64,000 bases of DNA from Melioribacter roseus (GTDB taxonomy: Bacteria > Bacteroidota > Ignavibacteria > Ignavibacteriales > Melioribacteraceae). The stretch's first letter is position 1, and the number at the start of each line of letters is the position of its first letter. Shown in pieces: positions 17,794-28,900 of this stretch. The notes under the pieces were generated by a model, which worked only from the letters and a program-made list of their open reading frames with translations, was not told the origin of the DNA and made no database searches. The position numbers and the translations under genes were made by a program. The DNA is taken from NCBI GenBank assembly GCA_020724265.1, contig DYHH01000002.1, positions 201,026 to 265,025 on the forward strand. Direction: 5' to 3'.

Positions 17794-20043
17794 ATGAATC
17801 TCTCTAAAAATCGATTCGTAGATTCTTACAGTTTCATCTCCTCATTCAGGTTATTTTCATTTGCTCTTATTCAGGCTTTATTATTGGCATTAGCTTATAA
17901 CTCCCTCAATGCTTACAATTTATCACCTCAGGATGAAGAGAACGTGAAAACAAAAGTTGAAAATCTAATAAGTCAGCTTACCTTGGATGAAAAAATATCC
18001 ATGGTGCACGCAAATTCAAAATTCACTATTGCCGGTGTTGAACGGCTGGGAATACCGGAATGGAAAATGTCCGACGGACCTCACGGCGTAAGAGAAGAGA
18101 TAAGTCGTGATAGTTGGGACCCGGCAGGATGGGATAATGATTATTCCACATATCTTCCTGTTGGAACTGCGCTTGCTTCTACCTGGAATCCCGAGTTAGC
18201 TTATCAATTTGGGGTCGTGCTTGGGCGGGAAGCAAGAGCCAGAGAGAAGGATGTTATTCTCGGTCCCGGAATTAATGTTATGCGAACACCACTTTGCGGA
18301 AGAAACTTTGAGTATATGGGTGAAGACCCATACTTAATAAGTCAAATGGTAGCTCCTTATATCATAGGAGTTCAAGAGCAGGATGTTGTTGCATGCGTAA
18401 AGCATTATGCTCTTAACAATCAAGAATACGAGAGATTTAGAGTAAATGTTGAGGCAGATGAGAGAGCATTGCGTGAGATTTATCTACCGGGATTTAAAGC
18501 AGCAGTGCAGGAAGGCGGGGTTCTTTCAGTTATGACTGCCTATAATAAATTCCGCGGCAAGTGGTGCAGTGAAAATAAATATTTATTGACGGATATACTT
18601 AAAGATGAGTGGGGATTTAAAGGTGTTACAATATCGGATTGGGATGGTACTCACTCAACCGTTGATGCTGCACTTGCAGGCTTAGATATCGAAATGGGAA
18701 CAAAACGGGATAATTATGATGATTACTACTTTGCCGATGCTTTAAAGGAAGCAGTTGAAAACGGTCAAGTACCGGTTGAAGTAATTGATGATAAGGTAAG
18801 AAGAATATTGACTGCAATGATCAAATCAAATGTGTTAAGTGATGATCGATACGATGGTGAATTTATTTCTGAACGTAACTTTGAAACTGCACGTAAGGTT
18901 GCAGAAGAAGCTGTTGTGCTCCTTAAAAATGATGATGTGTTGCCGCTTGACAAAACTTCGCTTAAATCAATAGCGGTAATTGGTGAAAATGCTGCGCTCG
19001 AACAAGCATCCGGCGGAGGAAGTTCTGCAATAAAAGCTAAATATGAAATTACACCATTAGAAGGTTTGAAGAATTTGCTCGGTGATGAAGTTGAGATTAA
19101 TTACGCTCAAGGATATAAATCAACAACCACGTTTGATTGGGAAGGTGGTGTTGTAGATACAAGTAAATCAGAAGTTGATTTTAGAGCGAACATGAGAAAT
19201 GAGGCAGTCGAAATTGCAAAAGATGCAGACTATGTTTTGATGTTTGTCGGTTTGAACCATCACTTTGATTTAGAAAGCGTAGACAGACCCGATATGAAAT
19301 TGCCTTATGAACAAGATAAACTGATTAATGAAATTCTCAAAGTAAATAAAAATGTTGTTGTAGTTTTAGTAAGCGGTTCGCCTGTCGATATGACGATGTG
19401 GGTTGACGATGCCCCGGCAATTGTGCAAGGATGGTATGCCGGTTCGGAAGCAGGCAATGTTTTTGCGGATGTGTTATTCGGTAATGTGAATCCTTCAGGA
19501 AAACTTCCGTTTACTTTTCCTAAGAAACTTGAGGACTCACCGGCTCATAAATTAGGTGATTATCCCGGGGAAGATCTTACGGTAAATTATAACGAAGGAA
19601 TCTTCGTTGGTTACAGGTATTTCGATACTTATAATGTTGAACCGCAGTTTGCATTCGGACACGGTTTGTCCTATACAACGTTTGACTTTTCAAATATCTC
19701 ACTGAATAAAGAGACTTTAACAAAGGATGATAATCTCGAAGTAAAACTCATCTTAAAGAACACCGGCAATAGAAGAGGTGGAGAAGTTGTTCAATTATAT
19801 ATCGAAGATGTTGAAGCTTCCGTTGATCGTCCTAAAAAAGAATTAAAAGCATATCAAAAGATATTCCTCGAACCGGGTGAAGAGAAAGAAGTAACATTCA
19901 TGGTTAATGAGGAAATGCTTTCATTCTACGATACTGAAAAATCTGATTTCACGGCTGAACCAGGAAACTTTATAATTCACATAGGTAGTGCGTCCGACGA
20001 TATTAAACTCTCGGCAGATTTTAATTACGTTATTACTCAATAA
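17794..20043 (+). CDS. Exported GH3 beta-glucosidase
   Basis: A 749-residue GH3 enzyme with a long N-terminal hydrophobic signal (cleavage likely after SLNA, residue 40). The (beta/alpha)8 domain carries the nucleophile D282 in TISDWDG and the substrate-binding KHYALNNQE block. The second domain has LESVDRPD, where E is the usual acid/base. A fibronectin-III-like C-terminal domain follows (about 650-745). There is no sorting domain, so it probably acts in the periplasm, releasing glucose from oligosaccharides. It lies 14 bp after GH16 and 23 bp before the GPH symporter, and is paralogous to the GH3 at 22474. Confidence 0.92.
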   Translation: MNLSKNRFVDSYSFISSFRLFSFALIQALLLALAYNSLNAYNLSPQDEENVKTKVENLISQLTLDEKISMVHANSKFTIAGVERLGIPEWKMSDGPHGVREEISRDSWDPAGWDNDYSTYLPVGTALASTWNPELAYQFGVVLGREARAREKDVILGPGINVMRTPLCGRNFEYMGEDPYLISQMVAPYIIGVQEQDVVACVKHYALNNQEYERFRVNVEADERALREIYLPGFKAAVQEGGVLSVMTAYNKFRGKWCSENKYLLTDILKDEWGFKGVTISDWDGTHSTVDAALAGLDIEMGTKRDNYDDYYFADALKEAVENGQVPVEVIDDKVRRILTAMIKSNVLSDDRYDGEFISERNFETARKVAEEAVVLLKNDDVLPLDKTSLKSIAVIGENAALEQASGGGSSAIKAKYEITPLEGLKNLLGDEVEINYAQGYKSTTTFDWEGGVVDTSKSEVDFRANMRNEAVEIAKDADYVLMFVGLNHHFDLESVDRPDMKLPYEQDKLINEILKVNKNVVVVLVSGSPVDMTMWVDDAPAIVQGWYAGSEAGNVFADVLFGNVNPSGKLPFTFPKKLEDSPAHKLGDYPGEDLTVNYNEGIFVGYRYFDTYNVEPQFAFGHGLSYTTFDFSNISLNKETLTKDDNLEVKLILKNTGNRRGGEVVQLYIEDVEASVDRPKKELKAYQKIFLEPGEEKEVTFMVNEEMLSFYDTEKSDFTAEPGNFIIHIGSASDDIKLSADFNYVITQ

Positions 20044-20066
20044 CAATTTTCTACTAAGGTACCATT

Positions 20067-21416
20067 ATGGAAAAAGTATTGTCGATTAAAGAAAAAGTCG
20101 GTTACGGGCTGGGGGATTTTGCAGCCAATATAGTATTCCAGACTGTCATGATTTTTTTGATGTTCTATTACACGGATATTTACGGGATCCCCGCCGCTGC
20201 GGTTGGAACGCTATTTTTAATTGCCCGAATTTGGGATGCTGTCAACGATCCTATTATGGGAGCCATCGCAGACAGAACGAAATCAAAACACGGGCGATTC
20301 AGACCATGGATTAAATGGACTGCTATTCCCTTTGGTGTTTTAGCAGTGTTAATGTTTACTACACCTGACTTCAGTGTAAGCGGCAAAATAATATATGCTT
20401 ATGTCACATATATTCTTATGATGATGGTATACACCGCTAATAACATTCCTTATGGTGCTCTATCCGGTGTAATGACTGCTGATTCGGTTGAACGAACGAG
20501 TTTAAACTCATACCGGTTTGTATTCGGTCAAAGTGCGGCCATAATGGTTCAAGCAGCAACACTGCCTCTCATAGCATTCTTCGGCGCTGGTGATAAGGCT
20601 CTCGGCTATCAGTTGACGATGGCTTTATTTGCTGCGATTGCAGTTGGAATGTTTTATGTTACATTCTATACTACTAAAGAGAGAATTGAACCGCGTAAAA
20701 CACAATCCACTCCTCTAAAAGAAGATCTAAAAGATTTACTTCAAAACAGACCTTGGATGATTCTATTCTTAATGGGATTAGTTACTTTCATCTTTTTATC
20801 ACTTAGAATTGCAGTCGGTCTTTATTACTTTAAATACTATGTAGGTGATGAAAATCTATTTTCAATGTTTGCTGTTTTGGGAACCATAGGACTTATAATC
20901 GGTATCCCTTTATCAAAACCGTTGACGAAAAAATTCGGTAAACGAAATACTTACATTGCCAGTAATGTGTTGTCCGGTTTAGCGGTGATTACATTATTCT
21001 TACCGTCACCAAATCAGTACATAATTGCCTATATAATTTCAGCATTAGTTGGTTTCTTCAACGGTCCCGGCGTTCCAATACTTTGGGCAATGTATGCAGA
21101 CACAGCCGACTATTCGGAATGGAGATTCAAGAGAAGAGCAACAGGCATTGTTTTTTCGGCTGCTACCTTCGGTCAAAAATTCGGTTGGGGAATCGGTGGT
21201 GCTATTACCGGATGGTTACTTACACTATTTCATTATGTGCCAAATTCTACTCAAACACCCGAAGCTATTTTCGGTATAAAACTTATGTTGAGTATTATTC
21301 CAGGAATTTTGATGGTACTTTCCGCCGGACTTTTATTTTTCTATAAGCTTTCGGAATCATTTATGGAAGAAATACAGATCGAACTTGCTGACAGGAGAAA
21401 AGAATATGATACGTAA
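20067..21416 (+). CDS. GPH-family (MelB-like) sugar:cation symporter
   Basis: A 449-residue transporter with 12 predicted membrane helices. The N-terminal block KVGYGLGDFAANIVFQ and the cytoplasmic loop DPIMGAIADRTKSKHGRFRP are diagnostic of glycoside-pentoside-hexuronide symporters. These import disaccharides or glycosides with Na+ or H+ across the inner membrane. It is set between an exported GH3 and a GH17 lipoprotein, and its last 11 bp overlap the GH17 start. This tight coupling suggests it takes up their products, such as glucose, laminaribiose or similar glycosides. Confidence 0.9.
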   Translation: MEKVLSIKEKVGYGLGDFAANIVFQTVMIFLMFYYTDIYGIPAAAVGTLFLIARIWDAVNDPIMGAIADRTKSKHGRFRPWIKWTAIPFGVLAVLMFTTPDFSVSGKIIYAYVTYILMMMVYTANNIPYGALSGVMTADSVERTSLNSYRFVFGQSAAIMVQAATLPLIAFFGAGDKALGYQLTMALFAAIAVGMFYVTFYTTKERIEPRKTQSTPLKEDLKDLLQNRPWMILFLMGLVTFIFLSLRIAVGLYYFKYYVGDENLFSMFAVLGTIGLIIGIPLSKPLTKKFGKRNTYIASNVLSGLAVITLFLPSPNQYIIAYIISALVGFFNGPGVPILWAMYADTADYSEWRFKRRATGIVFSAATFGQKFGWGIGGAITGWLLTLFHYVPNSTQTPEAIFGIKLMLSIIPGILMVLSAGLLFFYKLSESFMEEIQIELADRRKEYDT

Positions 21417-22413
21417 TCTGTTAGGTGTATTATTTTTAATTTCGCTTTTAATTCTTTTACCAAGTTGTGCTATTGATGAAAGCAAGCCCGAAGCGAATAA
21501 AGATAGTATCGATCTACTGAGCGATGAATGGCCCGGCTGGGCAATTGCATATTCAGGTTATAGAGATGGGCAGGATCCGAGAATTCCCGTATTCCCTTCA
21601 CAGGAAGAAGTTTTAGAAGATTTGAAAATTCTTGAGAAGAATTGGGAAATAATTAGAACTTACGGAGCCGACCAGCACGCCATGGATGTTTTAGAGATTA
21701 TAAGAAAAGAAAACATTGACCTGAAAGTTTTATTAGGTATATGGCTTGATGGCGAGCCGGAATATACGGAAGATAATCAGAAACAAGTTCAGCTTGGTAT
21801 AGAATTAGCAAATAAATACGATGATATTGTTATCGGTGTTAATGTCGGAAATGAGTCACAAGTTCATTGGTCGGATCATAAAGTACCGCAGGAAAAAATT
21901 ATTGAATACATAAATGAAGTTAAATCGAAAGTAGATGTTCCGGTTACTACTGCCGATACCTGGGACTACTGGGCGAATCTGGAAGAGAGTCAAAAAGTTA
22001 TAGATGCTGTTGATTTCATAGCGGCACACATTTACCCGATTTGGGGACGAGTTGATATTGATCGTGCTATGGAAGTAACTAAATCTACTTACGATAGTCT
22101 TAGAACCGTTATCCCCAACAAAAAAATAATCATTACCGAAGCCGGTTGGGCAAGTTACACCGAAGGTGATAAGCATGTGCCGAAAGCCGGGGACGAGGTA
22201 AAGCAAAAACAATATTTCTATGATCTGATGGAATGGTCGGAAGAAAACAAAGTAATTGTCTTTACTTTTTCTGCATTCGATGAACCTTGGAAGGGTACAG
22301 GTACTGAAGGGCACTGGGGTTTATTTTCCGAAGCAAGAAAGGCAAAATTAGTGATGGAAACATTGTATCCTGAACTGAAATCGGATACCCCTACGTCGCC
22401 AAGCTATAAATAA
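21406..22413 (+). CDS. GH17 beta-1,3-glucanase-like lipoprotein (copy 1)
   Basis: A 335-residue protein. The ATG at 21406 has a strong ribosome site (AGGAGAAAAGA) within the end of the symporter gene, and starts a lipoprotein signal with lipobox LPSC. The remaining sequence is a compact GH17 TIM barrel. Acid/base E150 is in VNVGNES, nucleophile E245 is in ITEAGWAS, and FSAFDEPWKG is near the end. GH17 enzymes hydrolyse or transfer beta-1,3-glucan chains. It is paralogous to the protein encoded at 24861. As a lipoprotein it is anchored in the outer membrane or faces the periplasm; the side is not determined. Confidence 0.87.
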   Translation: MIRNLLGVLFLISLLILLPSCAIDESKPEANKDSIDLLSDEWPGWAIAYSGYRDGQDPRIPVFPSQEEVLEDLKILEKNWEIIRTYGADQHAMDVLEIIRKENIDLKVLLGIWLDGEPEYTEDNQKQVQLGIELANKYDDIVIGVNVGNESQVHWSDHKVPQEKIIEYINEVKSKVDVPVTTADTWDYWANLEESQKVIDAVDFIAAHIYPIWGRVDIDRAMEVTKSTYDSLRTVIPNKKIIITEAGWASYTEGDKHVPKAGDEVKQKQYFYDLMEWSEENKVIVFTFSAFDEPWKGTGTEGHWGLFSEARKAKLVMETLYPELKSDTPTSPSYK

Positions 22414-22473
22414 GTTCATTACCCTTTTTACTAAAATAAATCCATCACGTAACTACTAATTTTAGGAACTAAT

Positions 22474-24828
22474 ATGTTAAGAAAAATTTTGGTAGCCGGA
22501 TTAATCATGGTATTAAATATGAACGCTCAAGAATTTTCAACTGAAGAACTCGACAAAAAAGTTTCGAACATTTTATCACAACTCACTCTCGAAGAAAAAG
22601 CATCTCTCTGTTCCGGTCGTGATGATTGGAGCACTCAACCAATTGAAAGATTGGATGTACCATGGCTTTGGCTCGCAGACGGACCGCACGGAATCCGAAG
22701 AGCGCCTGAAACAAATAAGCCCGGTTACGGGGACCAACTTCCAGCAACTTCTTTCCCGACTGCCTCGGCATTAGCGGCAACCTGGGATATTGATTTAATA
22801 CACAAGGTTGGTGCAACGATCGGCGAAGAGTGTCAAGCTCTTAATGTGAATGTGCTTTTAGGTCCGGGAGTAAATATAAAACGATCGGTTTTGGGTGGAA
22901 GGAACTTTGAGTACTTTTCCGAAGACCCGATTTTAGCAGGTGAATTAGCTGCCGCTTTCATAAACGGAGTTCAAAGTCAAGGTGTCGGTACCTCTCTTAA
23001 ACATTATGTTGCTAATAATGTTGAAACGAGAAGAATGCATATCAACTCGGACGTTGATACTCGAACACTACATGAAATATATCTAAGACCGTTTGAAATA
23101 GCTGTAAAGAAAGCTCAACCTTGGACTGTTATGGCATGTTACAATAGAGTGCAAGGAACTTACGGCACACAATCAAAATATTTGTTAAATGAAATTCTTA
23201 AAAAAGAATGGGGTTTTGAAGGTATCGTTATATCCGATTGGTTTGCTGTTGTTGATAGAGTTGAAGGTATTAAATCCGGTATGAATATAGAAATGCCGGG
23301 TGTAGCAAAGTATAATGATAAGCTGATAGTTGAAGCGGTTAAAAAAGGTGACCTAGATGAAAAAGTTCTCGACGAAATTGTAAGAGAAATTTTAACCGTT
23401 GTCTTAAAAGGAAAAGCACTAGAGAAAGTGGGAATTGAACTTAACATTGACAAAGATCATGAGTTCGCGAGAAAAGTTGCTGCGGAATCAATAACACTAT
23501 TGAAGAACGATAATAACATACTTCCGGTTACCGAGAAAAAATATAAAAAGATTGCCGTGATAGGAGAGTTTGCAGCCAACCCCCGTTTCCAGGGTAACGG
23601 CAGTTCCGAGGTCAAACCGACAAAACTCGATAATATCCTTGATGTTTTAAAAGGAGAATACGGTGATAATTTTGAAATTGAATATGCGCAGGGTTATTAT
23701 TTAAAGGATGACAATGATTTTTCGTTGATCAATGAAGCAAAATCCCTTGCTGAAAAATCTGATATTGCATTGATATTTGCCGGACTTCCGCTTCATTATG
23801 AATCGGAAGGAATTGACCGAAAGCATATCGATATGCCTGCCTCACACAATAATCTTATCAGTGAAGTTGCTAAAGCTCAACAGAACACTGCGGTAGTGTT
23901 AACCAACGGCAGCGCCGTTGCCATGCCATGGGTAAATGAAGTTAACGGAATTGTTGAATCTTGGCTGGGTGGACAAGCAGGTGCCGGTGGTACGATTGAT
24001 GCTCTTTTCGGGAAAGTTAATCCTTCCGGTAAATTATCCGAAACATTCCCTGTAAGATTAGAGGATACTCCTGCTTACTTTAATTTCCCCGGTGAAGAGG
24101 GTGATGTATTATACGGTGAACGAATGCTCGTCGGTTACCGTTATTATGACTATAAAAACATCGAACCGCTTTTCCCATTTGGGTACGGTTTGTCTTATAC
24201 CACATTTGATTACAATGATATTTCAGTCTCTTCATCGTCGGTTACCGACAAAGATATACTAACTGTCTCCGTTAAGATTAAGAACACTGGAGATTTAAAA
24301 GGAAAAGAAGTTGTACAACTTTATGTAAGTGACCCGGTAAGCAGACTCATCAGACCGGAAAAAGAGTTGAAGAAATTTCAAAAAATAGAATTAGAGCCCG
24401 GTGAAGAAAAAACCGTAAGCTTTGAATTGGATTCCAGAGATTTTTCCTATTATGATTCAATTAGAGAAATGTGGATTGCCGAAAGCGGAGAGTTTAAGAT
24501 TTTAGTCGGCTCATCCTCACGAGATATCAAACTTGAAGAGACTGTTGAATTAAAGTCCACGCAAAAGGTTCCTTTGGCGTATGATGAATTTACATTTTTC
24601 AGAGAATATTGGAATCATCCCGAAGCGCGTGAACTATTAAAAGAATTGGTCCCTAATTGGATCAAGGCATTTACACCTGAAGGGAAGTCAATGGATGAAG
24701 CAGAGTTCAACGATTTTCTAATTGATCATCCAATGATAAAATTTCCCTATATATCCGGAGGAGAAGTAAACGCCGAACAAATTAAAGAGTTTGTTGATAA
24801 GTGCCGCAAGTTTACATTTACCCCTTAA
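22474..24828 (+). CDS. Exported GH3 beta-glucosidase (second copy)
   Basis: A 784-residue GH3 enzyme with signal peptide (MLRKILVAGLIMVLNMNAQ). Nucleophile D255 is in VISDWFAV. The acid/base region is YESEGIDRKH, and the fibronectin-III-like domain runs to about residue 690. About 80 extra residues follow (YDEFTFFREYWNHPEARELL), mostly helical, which the copy at 17794 lacks. A 60-bp gap separates it from the upstream GH17. Beta-glucosidase or exo-beta-1,3-glucosidase activity is expected; linkage preference is not readable from sequence. Confidence 0.92.
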   Translation: MLRKILVAGLIMVLNMNAQEFSTEELDKKVSNILSQLTLEEKASLCSGRDDWSTQPIERLDVPWLWLADGPHGIRRAPETNKPGYGDQLPATSFPTASALAATWDIDLIHKVGATIGEECQALNVNVLLGPGVNIKRSVLGGRNFEYFSEDPILAGELAAAFINGVQSQGVGTSLKHYVANNVETRRMHINSDVDTRTLHEIYLRPFEIAVKKAQPWTVMACYNRVQGTYGTQSKYLLNEILKKEWGFEGIVISDWFAVVDRVEGIKSGMNIEMPGVAKYNDKLIVEAVKKGDLDEKVLDEIVREILTVVLKGKALEKVGIELNIDKDHEFARKVAAESITLLKNDNNILPVTEKKYKKIAVIGEFAANPRFQGNGSSEVKPTKLDNILDVLKGEYGDNFEIEYAQGYYLKDDNDFSLINEAKSLAEKSDIALIFAGLPLHYESEGIDRKHIDMPASHNNLISEVAKAQQNTAVVLTNGSAVAMPWVNEVNGIVESWLGGQAGAGGTIDALFGKVNPSGKLSETFPVRLEDTPAYFNFPGEEGDVLYGERMLVGYRYYDYKNIEPLFPFGYGLSYTTFDYNDISVSSSSVTDKDILTVSVKIKNTGDLKGKEVVQLYVSDPVSRLIRPEKELKKFQKIELEPGEEKTVSFELDSRDFSYYDSIREMWIAESGEFKILVGSSSRDIKLEETVELKSTQKVPLAYDEFTFFREYWNHPEARELLKELVPNWIKAFTPEGKSMDEAEFNDFLIDHPMIKFPYISGGEVNAEQIKEFVDKCRKFTFTP

Positions 24829-24860
24829 TTATACTTTAATTTATTGAGATGTGGTGAAAT

Positions 24861-25931
24861 ATGAAGACAAAGTTAACGAACAAGAATAATATTTTTCTAT
24901 TCACAGCATTTATGTTTTTCATTTCATTCGGATGTACGAATAATACAGAAGAAGGGAATACTGATTCATCTCTCAAGCAGAGTTCAAATGAGCTTTTAGA
25001 AGGTGTTGTTCAGGCAGTAGCGTATTCAGGATTTAGAGAAGGACAGCATCCCGATCGTGGTGACGGAGCGGTTAATCCATCTTATGAAGAAATACTCGAA
25101 GACTTGAGAATCCTTGCACGAGATAATAATTTTCCGCTCATTCGATTATATGACTCGGGAGAAAACTCGCAAATGGTTCTTCGTGTGATCGAAGAAAATG
25201 AAATCAATTTAAAAGTTATGCTGGGAATTTGGTTAAGTGCTGAAATAAGCAATCACGAAGGTTGTCCGTGGTTAAACGAACCGATTCCGGACGAAGAGCT
25301 ACAAGAAAATAAAAAGAAGAATATAGCCGAAATAGAACAAGGCATCGAACTTGCGAATAAATATCATGAAATAATTGTTGCGGTTAACGTAGGCAACGAA
25401 GCGCTTGTCGATTGGAATGATCACATGGTTGAAGTAGATACTATGATCAATTATGTAAAAATGGTAAAAGAAAAAGTTGAGCAACCGGTTACAGTGGCAG
25501 ATAATTTTTACTGGTGGGCGACTGAAGGTAAAGAACTTGCCGAAGCTGTTGATTTTCTTGCTGTTCATATCTATCCGATTTGGGAAGGGCAGGATATCGA
25601 CACTGCATTGGCATACTCTATTTCGAACATACAAGTTGTAAAAGATTCTCTTCCGGGTCACAGTATTGTAATCAGTGAAGCAGGATGGGCAACTACCGCT
25701 TCAGAGTTCGGCGAAAGAGCAAGAGAAGAAAAACAACTTCGTTATTTCAATGAAATAATGAATTGGGGTAAAGAAAATAATTACACGATATTTTTCTTCG
25801 AAGCATTCGATGAACCGTGGAAAGGTGATCCCGATAATCCGATTGGAGCCGAAAAGCATTGGGGTTTATTCTTTGAAAACCGTACTCCGAAACTTGTTAT
25901 GCATGAATTGTATCCTGATTTAGTTAAGTAA
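24861..25931 (+). CDS. GH17 beta-1,3-glucanase-like lipoprotein (copy 2)
   Basis: A 356-residue lipoprotein (lipobox SFGC, residues 22-25) with a GH17 barrel. Acid/base E180 is in VNVGNEAL, nucleophile E273 is in VISEAGWAT, and FFEAFDEPWKGD is near the end. It shares nearly all motifs with the GH17 at 21406, including VQAVAYSGFREGQ versus AIAYSGYRDGQ at the N-terminus. It has an extra insert (NHEGCPWLNEPIPDEE). Repetition of a GH3 and GH17 pair in tandem suggests local duplication with divergence, perhaps one hydrolase and one transglycosylase. Confidence 0.87.
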   Translation: MKTKLTNKNNIFLFTAFMFFISFGCTNNTEEGNTDSSLKQSSNELLEGVVQAVAYSGFREGQHPDRGDGAVNPSYEEILEDLRILARDNNFPLIRLYDSGENSQMVLRVIEENEINLKVMLGIWLSAEISNHEGCPWLNEPIPDEELQENKKKNIAEIEQGIELANKYHEIIVAVNVGNEALVDWNDHMVEVDTMINYVKMVKEKVEQPVTVADNFYWWATEGKELAEAVDFLAVHIYPIWEGQDIDTALAYSISNIQVVKDSLPGHSIVISEAGWATTASEFGERAREEKQLRYFNEIMNWGKENNYTIFFFEAFDEPWKGDPDNPIGAEKHWGLFFENRTPKLVMHELYPDLVK

Positions 25932-25967
25932 ATATTTAAATTGATTCTCAAAAGGTGAATTGCAGTA

Positions 25968-28900
25968 ATGTCAGATAAATCAATATATGTAGGGGAATGT
26001 AAAATTCTTAATAATACGGGGAATGTTTCCGGCCGATATGTTGAGCTAGAAAACGAGTCCTACTATAAAATTTCCAACTATGACCAAATGGACCCGTTTT
26101 TTATGAGTATTGTCAGCGGATCTGATTTTTGGATGTTTGTTTCAAGTACCGGCGGAATAACAGCCGGAAGGAAAAATCCCGACAATGCTCTTTTCCCATA
26201 CTACACCGATGACATAATTCATGACTCCGCCGAAAAGACCGGCAGCAAAACCTTGCTTAGAATACAGTTGAGAGAGAAGACTCTTTTCTGGGAACCGTTT
26301 TCAAATTACTACCGCAATATTTATAACATTAGTAGAAATCTTTACAAAAACATTCCCGGTAATAAAATACTCTTTGAAGAAATTAATCATGACTTAAAAT
26401 TAACTTTTCAATACAGTTGGCTTACCAGTGAAAAATACGGAATTGTAAAACGATCAAAATTAATCAACAGTAATAAATCTGAAATAAAGATTGAATATTT
26501 GGACGGCATTCAGAATATTCTTCCTTACGGAATTGATCAGCAGTTTCAAAATGCATTCAGTACACTTGCAGACGGTTATAAGAAAAATGAGTTAATAAAA
26601 GAAGTTGGAATTGGAGTATTTTCATTAAGTTCAATTCCTTCAGACAAAGCAGAACCGAGCGAATCATTAAAAGCAACAACAGTTTGGTCAACAGGAGTTC
26701 AACCCCAAAAATATCTTCTCTCTTCAACAAGACTAAATGATTTTCGAAATGGTAAAAATATAGAAAGTGAATATGATATAAAGGGAAGAAGAGGAGCTTA
26801 CTTTATTAATGGCGACTTTTCACTTAAGCCGGATAAGAGTAAAGAGTGGTTTATAATTTCCGAGATAAATCAAGATTCCTCCGATTTAGCAGAGTTAATC
26901 AATCTTCTAAAAACTAATGCTGAATTAACCGAAAAAGTGAACTCCGATATTTCTGCAGGTACGGAGGAGTTAAAAAAGATCGTTGCTAAAGCAGACGGAA
27001 TACAGTTAACACAAGATAAATTAGGAACATCGAGGCATTTTGCTAATACACTTTTTAATGTAATGAGAGGCGGAATTTTCCTCGATTCATATACAATCGA
27101 CAATAAAGATTTTCTTCAGTTTGTGCAATCTTCCAACAGCCGGGTTTATAAGAAACATGAAAAATTCTTAATCGAACTAAACAATAAAATTGAATACTCT
27201 GATTTAGTTCAGCAGGTAAGTGAGTTAAACGATAATGAATTGACTAAGCTTGTTTACGAATATTTGCCGATAAGTTTCAGTCGAAGACATGGTGATCCGA
27301 GCAGACCGTGGAATCGTTTTTCAATTGATATAAAAGATGATAAAAATAAAAAGCTGCTTAATTACCAGGGCAACTGGCGAGATATTTTCCAAAATTGGGA
27401 AGCGCTTGCCGAATCATTCCCAAATTATATTGAATCGATGATAACTAAATTCTTAAACGGGTCAACGGCAGACGGTTATAATCCTTACAGAGTTACAAGA
27501 GACGGATTCGACTGGGAAGTACCGGAGCCGGATCAGCCGTGGGCAAACATCGGTTATTGGGGCGATCATCAGATAATTTATCTTCTCAAATTATTGGAAC
27601 TTTCTTATAACCATAATTCAGATAAACTGAAAGAGCTTATAAACAAAGATATTTTTACTTATGTCAATGTTCCATACAGAATAAAGAAATATGAAGATTT
27701 ACTTCGTGATCCTCACAACACGGTGGACTTTGATTATAACCTCAACAAAAAAATAAAAGCTGAAGAAAAAGAAATCGGATCAGATGCACGTTTCATCGAA
27801 CGAAAAGACGGTAGTCTTTATCAAGTTAATTTGCTTGAGAAATTACTTTCACCACTTCTTGCAAAGTTAAGCAACTTCATACCTGGCGGCGGTATCTGGA
27901 TGAACACTCAGCGACCCGAATGGAACGATGCAAATAACGCTCTTGTGGGTTACGGCATTTCTATGGTAACGCTATATTATTTGAGAAAGTATGTGAGTTT
28001 TCTCATTGACTTCATCTCGGAACTAAAGGAAAGTGAATCAAAAATTTCAGAAGAAGTGAAAATATTTTTTAATGAACTTAGTGAACATTTATCCGCGAAT
28101 GTAAATAATCTGGAATCCGGTATAACGGACGAGACAAGAAAATCAATACTTGACGGACTAGGCATTGCCGGTTCGAACTTTAGAATAAAAATTTATGAGA
28201 AGGGATTCTCCGAAAAAAAAGAGAAACTTGAGATAAAATCTGTTATCGATTTCTTAAATACAACCCAAAAATATCTCGATAAGACAATTGAAGATAATAA
28301 ACGTAAAGATGATCTATACCATTCATATAACTTAATGTCTCTGCAAGAAAACAAGTTGAGTATAATTAATCTTTATGAAATGTTGGAAGGTCAAGTGGCG
28401 GTGTTAAGTTCGGGTTACCTGCAAACTCCGGATACGATAAAACTTCTTGACTCATTAAGAAAAAGTGAGTTATATCGTGAAGATCAAAATAGTTACATAC
28501 TTTATCCCAATAGAGAACTGCCGCAATTTGTTGAAAAGAATATAATCCCCGCCAAAGAATTTAATTCATCGGAAATGTTAAAGAAATTTATCAACGATGG
28601 TAACGGAGATATTGTTCAAAAGGATAAACAAGGGAATTACCACTTTAACGGTGAGATTCGAAATGCGGTTGTTTTAAGAACCAGATTAAAAAAGATACAA
28701 CAAGAAAACAAAAATGAAATTACCGATGAAGATATTAGTAAAGCTTTGCAAATTTATGAGTCTGTTTTTCAACACAAATACTTTACCGGCAGATCAGGTA
28801 CGTTCTTTAAGTACGAGGGATTAGGGTCAATTTATTGGCACATGGTTTCAAAGTTGCTGCTTGCAGTGCAGGAGACTTATTATCAAGCAATTGAAAACGG

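Noticed and set aside
21856-22314. 152-codon open frame on the - strand
   Set aside because: It is antisense to the GH17 gene. A similar antisense frame occurs opposite the other GH17, as expected from shared codon patterns.
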